6,724 nucleotides of DNA from an uncultured Verrucomicrobiota bacterium (GCA_903864375.1 CAIPFS010000594.1:1-6724), one strand, 5' to 3'. Counted from the first letter of the stretch, positions 1 through 5,854 are shown. The notes: generated from the sequence alone by a model not told the origin. Numbers and translations are program-made.

Positions 1-470
1 TCCATGACCAGGGGGCCAAATTTGAGACAATCCCGCTGGCGGGCCACCATCCAATCGCGGACCTTCCCGATTTGGGCAATGATGGGAACCGCTTTTTCCA
101 CGGCATCGGTTCGGATTTCGGTCTTGGGGAAATAACCACCCACATGGAGCCAGAGCGCACCCTCCACCACCCGCAATTCCGCCTTCCATCGCCTGAGAGC
201 CGCGAGGATCGGTTTGGCGGTCAGCGGGTTGAGCTCGGCCGGTGTCCCAGGTATCGCCACCTGTTGCTGGAGACAGTACCAGGCCAGCGTCCGGTACATC
301 GCACCGGAATCCACATAGGTGTACCCCAGTTCTCTGGCCAGAAGCCGGGATAACGTGCCCTTCCCCGAGGCGCTGGGACCGTCAACTGCAATGACTTCGG
401 GCAAACTCAAGGGATGGGGAGTTCCCGTGTGCGCACTACCGGAGGCGGGTGGGATGGAAGACGGTTTCAC
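1..470 (-). CDS. cmk: cytidylate kinase (CMP/dCMP kinase), 3' end cut by window edge
   Basis: Transfers a phosphate from ATP to CMP or dCMP in the cytoplasm, feeding CTP/dCTP synthesis. About 156 residues are visible and the rest lies beyond position 1. Counting from the GTG at 470, the P-loop GPSASGKGT spans residues 31-39 and the CMP-binding motif VDSGAMYR spans 53-60. The visible part ends in LVM just before the expected EGRD segment, which matches the Cmk family. The GTG start overlaps the aroA TGA as GTGA (470-467), the classic arrangement for translational coupling. It leaves about 23 poorly conserved Ser/Pro-rich residues before the core strand EVIAVDG. TTG codons at 410 or 404 would give a more usual N-terminus, so the start is not certain. 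The order tyrA-aroA-cmk is common in bacteria. Confidence 0.95.
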   Translation of the reverse strand, partial: MKPSSIPPASGSAHTGTPHPLSLPEVIAVDGPSASGKGTLSRLLARELGYTYVDSGAMYRTLAWYCLQQQVAIPGTPAELNPLTAKPILAALRRWKAELRVVEGALWLHVGGYFPKTEIRTDAVEKAVPIIAQIGKVRDWMVARQRDCLKFGPLVM

Positions 471-1777
471 GTGGCGAAAAGGTCGAAGTCTTCTGTCAAT
501 CGGCGCAATCGGGCGCCCGTGGTGGAATCACATTCCCAAAGTTTCACCCCCAACCCATGGGGAGGCGGTGCGGCAAATTTCTGAAAGAAATTGGGGAAGG
601 TCTTTCGCACACACGCCGGGTCGTGAATTTGAATCCCGGCCACCTTCAGGGACAGGGTGGCCCAACACATGGCCATCCGATGGTCGTGGTAGGTATCCAT
701 GCGCGCGCCATGGAGAGGTCCCGGAACGATCCGCAGGGTGTCCCCTTGCTCCAGGACGCGTGCACCGCAGCGGGACAACTCCGTCCTCATCGCCATCACC
801 CGCTCGCATTCCTGCACGCGCAGTCGTCCGAGGTCCGTGAATTCTACAGGATGCGGATTCCCATGTTCCGCAGCGACGATCATGGCGGTCAGGATGCTGT
901 CACCCAAATCCACCTCGCGGGAGACCACCGGAGGCAGGGGCAGAAATCGAGGAAACCGCGCGTCGACCTGCCAATCCGAATCCGGCCAGCGGGCAATCTG
1001 AATCGATTGCGCATGCCGCCCTTCGTTGCAAAGCCATCCCGCCGCCCAAAAATACGATGCACTCGACGCATCGGGTTCAATGAAGAATTCCCCGCCACCT
1101 ACGGGAAAATTTTCCACCAACCGTTCGGTCATGGCGACGTACGGCGCTTCATCCGCATCCCCTCCCCCTTCCACTTCAACCTCCCATCCGGCCGTCCGGG
1201 CCACCAGGAGCAGCGCCGACGCGAACTGGGAGCTCTCATCGATTCGGACCCGCGTCCGCCGTCCCGGAGCCGGACCGGTCCCATGAATCGTGGCTGGCAG
1301 ACGATTGTTGGAGCTGGTGACTTCGTACCCCAATTGCCGCAACGCATCCAACAGCGCGGCCTGTGGCCGTTCGTGCATCCGGGGAACACCACTCAAACGG
1401 TAGTGGCCGTTACCCAGGCAGACGAAGGCCGCAAGGAATCGAGCCGCCGTGCCCGCATTGGCGACGGCCAGTTCCAGCGGGGCGGAAGCCGTCCCGGACC
1501 GAGGAATTTTACCTCCCAGTCCCTCCACCCGAATCGTCCGGTTGGCTGATTCCGATTCCTCGAAACGCACTTCAACGACAAATCCCAATTGCTTCAGCGC
1601 CTCGGTCATCGCCTGGGTGTCCTCGCTCCAGAGCGCTCCCCGGAGGACGGTGGTTCCGGACGACAGCGCCGCCAGTATCAACGCACGGTTGGTAATGCTC
1701 TTGGAGCCGGGAATGGTCAGCCGGGCCTTCACCGGACCGGTGAGCGGCTCGATTTCGATAAGGGACGGAAGGGCCAC
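467..1777 (-). CDS. aroA: 3-phosphoshikimate 1-carboxyvinyltransferase (EPSP synthase)
   Basis: Condenses shikimate-3-phosphate (S3P) with phosphoenolpyruvate to give EPSP, the sixth shikimate-pathway step. It has 436 residues, near the usual 425-450. Visible family motifs are PGSKSITNRA (23-32, with K26, S27 and R31), NAGTAARF (107-114), RMHERP (133-138, R137 matching E. coli R124), SSQF (182-185), EPDASSASYF (234-243), D293 (matching D313), E323/R326 (matching E341/R344), TYHDHRMAM (362-370) and KTFP (392-395). The PEP-site and catalytic residues are thus in place, but some S3P contacts differ (see findings). The start is GTG at 1777, the only plausible initiator before an in-frame TGA 27 nt upstream. 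No Shine-Dalgarno precedes it; instead CCTCCTC sits directly before the GTG. It lies 84 nt after tyrA and overlaps cmk by 4 nt. Confidence 0.97.
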   Translation of the reverse strand: MALPSLIEIEPLTGPVKARLTIPGSKSITNRALILAALSSGTTVLRGALWSEDTQAMTEALKQLGFVVEVRFEESESANRTIRVEGLGGKIPRSGTASAPLELAVANAGTAARFLAAFVCLGNGHYRLSGVPRMHERPQAALLDALRQLGYEVTSSNNRLPATIHGTGPAPGRRTRVRIDESSQFASALLLVARTAGWEVEVEGGGDADEAPYVAMTERLVENFPVGGGEFFIEPDASSASYFWAAGWLCNEGRHAQSIQIARWPDSDWQVDARFPRFLPLPPVVSREVDLGDSILTAMIVAAEHGNPHPVEFTDLGRLRVQECERVMAMRTELSRCGARVLEQGDTLRIVPGPLHGARMDTYHDHRMAMCWATLSLKVAGIQIHDPACVRKTFPNFFQKFAAPPPHGLGVKLWECDSTTGARLRRLTEDFDLFAT

Positions 1778-1861
1778 GAGGAGGTAGTCAGAAACGACGA
1801 GTCAGCTTGCCTGCAGAGGTCAAAAAGCGCAATCCGTTCCTCCAAGGTCCCCCAAGCCTCT

Positions 1862-2788
1862 TCAGTCCGTTGTCGATTCCGATCCCCGGACCTTGTCGAT
1901 CCCCGGGCGGGCACCCACTGGACCCGATTGGCGCCCCCAAGCCTCGCGTCGTCGCCACGCCTGAACAAAGAACTCCTCGACGCCGGCCGCATCTCCGGAA
2001 TCCAAGGCATGCCGAAACTCGGCCAAATCCTCAAGATAAACTCCCAACACCCGGCTCAGATGATGCCGGTTGGCCAGCGCGATATCCCGCCAGAGTTCCG
2101 GTGATCCACCCGCCACTCGGGTCGTATCCCGGAAACCCGAGGCACAGAGCACCGACTGCTCGGGCGGATGGGCAGGACTCAGGACATAATTGGCGAGGGC
2201 GGCAGCCACCACATGCGGCAAATGGCTCGAACGACTGACCAGGTCGTCATGCTGGGTTGGAGAAAGTGACACCAACCGGGACCCCACTGCGGTCCAGAAT
2301 TCACCCACCAACTGGAGGGCTTCCGAGTCCGATTGGGCTGTGGGTGTCAGGACACAGACTGTGCCTTGAAAGAGGTCGGCGCGGGCGGCTCCCGGTCCCG
2401 TCTTTTCAGAGCCCGCCATGGGATGACTGCCGACAAATCGAGCCCCCACCGATTGAGCCATGGGCTCCAATTGCCGGACCACGGTGCCCTTGACACTTCC
2501 CACGTCCGTGACCACCGCGTCCGGGGACAAAAAGGGTAGCATCTGGCGGGTCAGGTCCCCCATCTGCCCCAGGGGACAGCACAAGATCACGAGATCGGCA
2601 TCGCCAACGCCCAGAGCAATATTGGTGGTGGCGGTGTCCACCACTCCAAGGCGCTCACATTCGGCGACGGCCTCCGGACGCCGCACCACGCCACAAACCT
2701 GCCGGGCCAGTCGCCGCTCGCGGACCGCCAAACCCAGCGACCCACCCAGCAAGCCCACGCCAATGATGGTCAGTTTCCGGAGATGCAC
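1862..2788 (-). CDS. tyrA: prephenate dehydrogenase (TyrA family)
   Basis: NAD(P)-dependent oxidative decarboxylation of prephenate to 4-hydroxyphenylpyruvate in tyrosine synthesis; arogenate specificity cannot be excluded from sequence. Counting from the GTG at 2788 (308 aa), the Rossmann motif GVGLLGGS is at residues 10-17, S98 lies in TDVGSVK, the catalytic-histidine motif SHPMAGSEKTG is at 121-131, HLPH is at 189-192 and the substrate-binding GFRDTTR is at 218-224. There is no chorismate mutase or ACT domain, so this is a monofunctional enzyme. The C-terminal 30 residues are Arg/Gly-rich and unconserved. The frame stays open to a TTG at 2824 that directly follows a TAA. I prefer GTG 2788 because it gives MHLRKLTIIG, a normal N-terminus, and leaves room for a leader. 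Neither start has a clear Shine-Dalgarno. Confidence 0.95.
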   Translation of the reverse strand: MHLRKLTIIGVGLLGGSLGLAVRERRLARQVCGVVRRPEAVAECERLGVVDTATTNIALGVGDADLVILCCPLGQMGDLTRQMLPFLSPDAVVTDVGSVKGTVVRQLEPMAQSVGARFVGSHPMAGSEKTGPGAARADLFQGTVCVLTPTAQSDSEALQLVGEFWTAVGSRLVSLSPTQHDDLVSRSSHLPHVVAAALANYVLSPAHPPEQSVLCASGFRDTTRVAGGSPELWRDIALANRHHLSRVLGVYLEDLAEFRHALDSGDAAGVEEFFVQAWRRREAWGRQSGPVGARPGIDKVRGSESTTD

Positions 2789-2830
2789 CGGAGAATTAGG
2801 TCCGAAGAAGGTCTTCGAACCCAATTAAAA

Positions 2831-2858
2831 ATTGTAAAGGCCAACCGCTCGGGATCAC
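2831..2858 (-). promoter_or_regulatory. possible weak promoter for tyrA-aroA-cmk
   Basis: The minus strand reads TACAAT (2836-2831), five of six matches to the sigma-70 -10 box. GTGATC (2858-2853) lies 16 nt upstream with only three of six matches to the -35 box. Transcription would begin near 2823, about 35 nt before the GTG at 2788. The site falls in the only AT-rich part of the rplI-tyrA gap, at a functional boundary between ribosomal and aromatic genes. The -35 match is poor, so this is a suggestion only. Confidence 0.2.
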
Positions 2859-2864
2859 TCCCGA
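2849..2864 (-). other. small hairpin with GNRA-type loop between rplI and tyrA
   Basis: On the minus-strand transcript a 6-bp stem (TCGGGA with TCCCGA, outer pair 2864/2849) closes a GTGA tetraloop, which is GNRA-type. It starts 17 nt after the rplI stop codon. A short T-rich stretch follows only about 15 nt later, so it is not a standard intrinsic terminator. It could protect the 3' end of a processed ribosomal-protein message. An alternative GATCA/TGATC pairing in the same gap would compete with it. Confidence 0.3.
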
Positions 2865-2880
2865 TGGTAATGATCGCCCG

Positions 2881-3483
2881 TTACTTCCGGACCGCGGATT
2901 TTGGCTTGCGAGCCTCTTCGGACTTTTTGGTTGCCGGGGCCTCCTCCTGAACCTCATCCGACCGCTTGCCCCGTTTTTCAGAACGGACAGTGTCTTTGCG
3001 TTCAATCGGTGCCACCTCTGGAAGCGGAGTCGTGCTCTTGATGATCAGCTTGAGGCCGACCTTGACTTCGGAATGGAGGCGAAGCTCCACCTCGTGCTCA
3101 CCCAATGCGTGAATGGGCTTCTCGATGTGAATCTTCTTTTTGTCCAGAAGGACCTCCAATTGGGTCTTCAATGCGTCAGCCACGGTTCCCGAGGTGACGG
3201 ATCCGAACATTTTGCCGTCTTCACCGGTCTTGACGCTGATGGTCAGGGTGACCTTCGAGAGGCTCTTGCCCAATTCGGACATCGAGTTGAGTTCATGCAC
3301 CTCGCGCTCAGCGCGACGTTGGCGGAGAACCTCCAATCGGCGCTTATTGGCGCCGGTCAACGGAATGGCCAGGCCTTCGGGGATGAGGTAATTGCGGGCA
3401 TAACCAGCGGAAACCTTGACCTGATCGGTCTCGGCCCCCAACCCCACAACGTTCTTGACGAGAATAACTTCAGTTTTTGACAT
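2881..3483 (-). CDS. rplI: 50S ribosomal protein bL9 with charged C-terminal extension
   Basis: Binds 23S rRNA near the L1 stalk of the large subunit and helps maintain reading frame. The N-terminal domain carries the bL9 signature region VGLGAETDQVKVSAGYARNY (13-32) followed by LIPEGLAIPLTGANKR. A long charged helix covers about 45-75 and the C-terminal rRNA-binding domain covers about 77-150. The protein is 200 residues against the usual 148 or so. Residues 151-200 are an added tail rich in Lys, Arg and Glu with Ala/Pro, probably disordered. The ATG at 3483 fits the family N-terminus, but no Shine-Dalgarno is visible (TTTTCCGTCCGT precedes it). It follows ssb by 47 nt, the position where rpsR is normally found upstream. 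Confidence 0.97.
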   Translation of the reverse strand: MSKTEVILVKNVVGLGAETDQVKVSAGYARNYLIPEGLAIPLTGANKRRLEVLRQRRAEREVHELNSMSELGKSLSKVTLTISVKTGEDGKMFGSVTSGTVADALKTQLEVLLDKKKIHIEKPIHALGEHEVELRLHSEVKVGLKLIIKSTTPLPEVAPIERKDTVRSEKRGKRSDEVQEEAPATKKSEEARKPKSAVRK

Positions 3484-3530
3484 ACGGACGGAAAATTTTT
3501 GCGTTTAAATCCAACAAGCCCCCAAACCAC

Positions 3531-4013
3531 TCAGAACGGTACATCGTCCTCCTCCACCGGAGGAGCACCGTCCGAATCGGAAGCGGAACTGGTCGATGCC
3601 GACGGGGGAGCTCCTGCCGGTTGACGGGTGCGAGTCGGCGGCGCGGTGGGTGCCCCTCCACTTCCGGCACCTTCCTGACCACGAGAATCAATGAAAGTAA
3701 AACTTTCGAGGACCACCCCCAGCTTGCTCCGTTTCTGGCCGGTGGCCTTGTCATCCCAGGTATCCATCTTGAGGCGACCCTCCACCAGGATGGGGCGACC
3801 CTTCCGGAGGAACTGGGAAATGGTTTCTCCCTGCTGCCCCCAGGCGTCGACGTCGACAAAGGTGACCTCTTCACGTGACTCCCCCGTATCCGTTTTGTAA
3901 GAACGGTTCACCGCCAGCCGGAGACGGGCGATGGCCGTTCCCTTCGGCGTGTACTTAAGCTCGGGATCCGCCGTCAGATTTCCGGCGATGATAACCTTGT
4001 TAAAGCCGCGCAT
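3531..4013 (-). CDS. ssb: single-stranded DNA-binding protein
   Basis: Coats single-stranded DNA during replication, recombination and repair and recruits partner proteins through its C-terminal tip. It has 160 residues in the usual plan: an OB fold at about 1-109 starting MRGFNKVIIAGNLTADPEL, aromatic DNA-stacking candidates W58 and W86, a Gly/Pro/Ser/Thr-rich flexible linker at about 110-153, and the acidic tip EEDDVPF (154-160), a complete partner-docking motif. ATG at 4013 is the natural start. The bases before it (AACACCTCATCCC) contain no Shine-Dalgarno. It lies between rpsF and rplI, as in many bacteria, so it is probably co-expressed with ribosomal proteins. Confidence 0.97.
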   Translation of the reverse strand: MRGFNKVIIAGNLTADPELKYTPKGTAIARLRLAVNRSYKTDTGESREEVTFVDVDAWGQQGETISQFLRKGRPILVEGRLKMDTWDDKATGQKRSKLGVVLESFTFIDSRGQEGAGSGGAPTAPPTRTRQPAGAPPSASTSSASDSDGAPPVEEDDVPF

Positions 4014-4119
4014 GGGATGAGGTGTTGAGGGTTGGAGCGAGGGGTGAAGAATTCAGGAGTCGTTCCCGAGCGGGGACGCCTCCCAAATCATTTTGTGGGG
4101 CAGCAGTTCGTGCGGCAGG

Positions 4120-4431
4120 TCAGGTCGGGATGGGTGCGGGAATGGCCGGAGCATCGGTAAAGAGCACCCGGTACACTTCCTCCACCAGATTGAATTTACC
4201 GCGCAGGACGGAAATGGCTGCGGGTTCTGCGTCGAAAATGATGTTGACGTAATGCCCCGAGGAAACCCGCTTGTCGGGTACCCGGGCAAAAGCCTTCTTT
4301 TCCATCTTCTGGACGACGTCCACCTTCCCGCCGGCGGCGGTGATCGTGGCCTTCACTTTGTCGACGGCGTCGTTCAGCCCTTCCTCTTTGTTGGTCAAGT
4401 CGAGGATGAATAATCCTTCGTAGCGTTTCAC
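4120..4431 (-). CDS. rpsF: 30S ribosomal protein bS6
   Basis: Small-subunit platform protein that normally pairs with bS18 on 16S rRNA. It has 103 residues, within the family range, with the typical start MKRYEGLFIL, a central GHYVNIIF strand (59-66) and EEVYRVLF (84-91), and ends in a short Pro/Ala-rich tail. The start codon is GTG at 4431. It is supported by the conserved N-terminus and by AAAGGAA seven nt upstream, the only good Shine-Dalgarno among the visible starts. The gene follows pth by 58 nt, an order (pth-rpsF) common in several phyla. The partner gene rpsR is not found downstream in this window. Confidence 0.97.
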   Translation of the reverse strand: MKRYEGLFILDLTNKEEGLNDAVDKVKATITAAGGKVDVVQKMEKKAFARVPDKRVSSGHYVNIIFDAEPAAISVLRGKFNLVEEVYRVLFTDAPAIPAPIPT

Positions 4432-4437
4432 TGCGTG

Positions 4438-4444
4438 TTCCTTT
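4438..4444 (-). promoter_or_regulatory. ribosome binding site of rpsF
   Basis: AAAGGAA on the minus strand ends seven nt before the GTG at 4431. It is the only clear Shine-Dalgarno among the gene starts in the window, and it supports the GTG as initiator. Confidence 0.7.
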
Positions 4445-4489
4445 CTGTCAATTGTCCGATGCGGAGCCTGGCCCGATATCCATCCGGCC

Positions 4490-5065
4490 TCACTCCACCT
4501 TTCCGTTGTATAAACTCATGGCTTTGGCGAGCCCATCGCCCAGCCAGCACTCGACTTGAGCCTCCGCCCGGGAGAGCGATTTCTCCCACAAAGGAAGCTC
4601 TTCGTCACTAAATTTTCCCAAGACATGGTTGGCAATGTCACGTCCGCCGCTGGTTGGACGGGCTATTCCCAGCTTCAGTCGCGCATACCCCCGCGTTCCC
4701 AGATGACGTTCAATGGACTCCAGACCATGGTGGCCACCCGCGCTGCCCTCGCCCCGCAAGCGGATGGTTCCCAAAGGCAAATCCGCGTCGTCCACCACCA
4801 CCAGAATCCGGGAGGCGTCCACCTGGTAAAAGCCAGAGACCCGGGCCAGCGATTCTCCACTCGCATTCATGTAAGTGGCTGGCTTGCAGAAGATCAACCG
4901 ATCCGCCACCCGCCGCCCCTCGGCAATTTCGCCCTGGAATTTTGCCTCGAGTCGCCACGGAGCCCGCCATCGTTCCGCCAGGCGGTTGACCAACATGAAC
5001 CCGGCGTTGTGTCGGGTATCCCGATATTCTTTACCGGGATTTCCCAGCCCCACGATCAACCTCAT
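4490..5065 (-). CDS. pth: peptidyl-tRNA hydrolase
   Basis: Cleaves the ester bond of peptidyl-tRNAs that drop off the ribosome, recycling tRNA; an essential cytoplasmic enzyme. It has 191 residues, the usual length. Visible residues are N9 and catalytic H19 in GLGNPGKEYRDTRHNAG, M66-N67 in KPATYMN (61-67), D92 in DDADLPLG and H112 in GGHHG (110-114). The residue after H112 is His instead of the usual Asn (E. coli N114). The frame is open upstream to 5185, but that part overlaps the rplY coding end and is Arg-rich and unlike Pth. The ATG at 5065 gives MRLIVGLGNPG, the normal N-terminus. It follows rplY by 55 nt, a very common pairing in bacteria. No Shine-Dalgarno is visible. Confidence 0.97.
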   Translation of the reverse strand: MRLIVGLGNPGKEYRDTRHNAGFMLVNRLAERWRAPWRLEAKFQGEIAEGRRVADRLIFCKPATYMNASGESLARVSGFYQVDASRILVVVDDADLPLGTIRLRGEGSAGGHHGLESIERHLGTRGYARLKLGIARPTSGGRDIANHVLGKFSDEELPLWEKSLSRAEAQVECWLGDGLAKAMSLYNGKVE

Positions 5066-5084
5066 GGCCGTCGGGTGAGTTTTG

Positions 5085-5114
5085 AAATCAAACCCCACCC
5101 GGAGGTCCGGGTGG
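5085..5114 (-). terminator. GC-rich hairpin between rplY and pth (weak terminator or attenuator)
   Basis: Six nt after the rplY stop, the transcript can form a perfect 9-bp inverted repeat, CCACCCGGA and TCCGGGTGG (5114-5106 and 5103-5095), with two bases between, in practice an 8-bp stem with a 4-nt loop. It is followed by GGTTTGATTT, a broken T tract. This is weaker than a classic intrinsic terminator and sits inside what looks like an operon. Partial termination or a 3'-end stabiliser for the prs-rplY message is plausible. Confidence 0.4.
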
Positions 5115-5120
5115 AGGCGG

Positions 5121-5825
5121 TTACTTCTTCTTGTCTGCCGGCTTCTTGTCCGCCGCCTTGGCGTCGGTCTTGCCCGCAGTGCCATCTTCCTTCTTCTCCT
5201 TGATCATTTCGGGTTGTTTCCCGTCGGCAGGAGTGGCTGCGGCAGCCTCGGCTTCAGCCGTGAGCGGAGCGGCAACGGCAAACACGGGAATCTTCCGGTC
5301 GCCGAGCAATTCCACTCCTTCAGGAGCCTGGATGTCGCCAATGTGCAAGGTCTCGTTGACCTTCAAGTGGCTGACGTCGACCAGAATCTGGTCGGGAAGG
5401 TTTTTGGGAAGGGATCGGACCCGCAGCTTGAAGCGAACGTGCTCCAGGGTGCCGCCCCCGGACTTGACGCCTTCCGGATCACCCTTGGATTCAACCGGAA
5501 CCTCAATGGTAACAGTCTCGTCCGGCTTCACTTCATGGAAATCGATGTGCAGAACGTCTCCCGTCAGGGGATTGTGCTGCACGTCCTGAACCAGGGCGAG
5601 ACGGTTGGGGACGGGATCGTTCTGGACGGTCAGGTCCACCAGAATGATTTCCGTGTGAGCCTTGTGCACCAGTTCATCAAACTCCTCGGTGTCGACCTCG
5701 AGATTCTGAGGGGCATGATGCTTGCCGTAAATCACCGCCGGAATGCGTCCGGAGGTGCGAAGGCGGCGGGAGCCTTTGCGGCGTGAAAGCGAGCGCGGAT
5801 GCGCGTTAAGTCCCAATGATTTCAT
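5121..5825 (-). CDS. rplY: 50S ribosomal protein bL25 (CTC/TL5 type) with Lys/Ala-rich tail
   Basis: Binds 5S rRNA in the central protuberance of the large subunit; the long two-domain form is also called general stress protein CTC. The 5S-binding domain covers about 1-97, with GRIPAVIYG (26-34) and DVQHNPLTGDVLHIDFHEV (81-99). The TL5-type C-terminal domain covers about 100-186. Residues 187-234 form an Ala/Glu then Lys-rich low-complexity tail ending ADKKPADKKK, making the protein 234 residues against roughly 185-220 for the family. ATG at 5825 fits the N-terminus, with no Shine-Dalgarno upstream (GATACAACCAAC). It lies 29 nt after prs and 55 nt before pth; prs-ctc-pth is a frequent bacterial order. 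Confidence 0.96.
   Translation of the reverse strand: MKSLGLNAHPRSLSRRKGSRRLRTSGRIPAVIYGKHHAPQNLEVDTEEFDELVHKAHTEIILVDLTVQNDPVPNRLALVQDVQHNPLTGDVLHIDFHEVKPDETVTIEVPVESKGDPEGVKSGGGTLEHVRFKLRVRSLPKNLPDQILVDVSHLKVNETLHIGDIQAPEGVELLGDRKIPVFAVAAPLTAEAEAAAATPADGKQPEMIKEKKEDGTAGKTDAKAADKKPADKKK
5127..5155 (-). repeat. in-frame 15-nt tandem repeat in the bL25 tail
   Basis: Two copies of CTTCTTGTCYGCCG (plus strand, 5127-5140 and 5142-5155) lie 15 nt apart and differ at one base. They encode the repeated ADKK(P/K) units at the very end of bL25. The tail may have grown by duplication of this unit, and its length may vary between strains. Confidence 0.55.
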
Positions 5826-5854
5826 GTTGGTTGTATCAGCCGGCGTCCAGAACG

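Noticed and set aside
449..1549. 366-codon open frame on the plus strand, antisense to aroA
   Set aside because: It lies fully over a clear EPSP synthase, its product is Arg/Pro-rich without any recognisable domain, and such frames are usual opposite G+C-rich genes.
1729..1845. Short TTG-initiated frame of 38 codons across the tyrA-aroA gap, starting LEERIALFDLCRQ
   Set aside because: It mostly overlaps the aroA start in another frame, its GGAGG lies inside the start region instead of before it, and no family is recognisable.
2789..2824. TTG at 2824 as the tyrA start
   Set aside because: It directly follows an in-frame TAA, has no ribosome-binding site, and adds 12 unconserved residues; it remains possible, but the GTG at 2788 is preferred.
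4061..4078. Imperfect hairpin in the rpsF-ssb gap
   Set aside because: It has a C-A mismatch in the transcript, few pairs and no T run; not supported as a terminator or as an autoregulatory site.
4446..4451. TTGACA on the minus strand just before rpsF, as a promoter -35 box
   Set aside because: No -10 box lies 16-18 nt downstream, and transcription would start inside the rpsF coding region.
4470..4489. Imperfect inverted repeat after the pth stop codon (GGCC ... GGCC)
   Set aside because: The stem is only 4 plus 3 pairs with a mismatch and no T tract follows, so it is not a convincing terminator.
5066..5185. Upstream extension of the pth frame to 5185, adding 40 residues
   Set aside because: It overlaps the end of rplY, encodes an Arg-rich stretch unlike any Pth, and the ATG at 5065 gives the normal family N-terminus.
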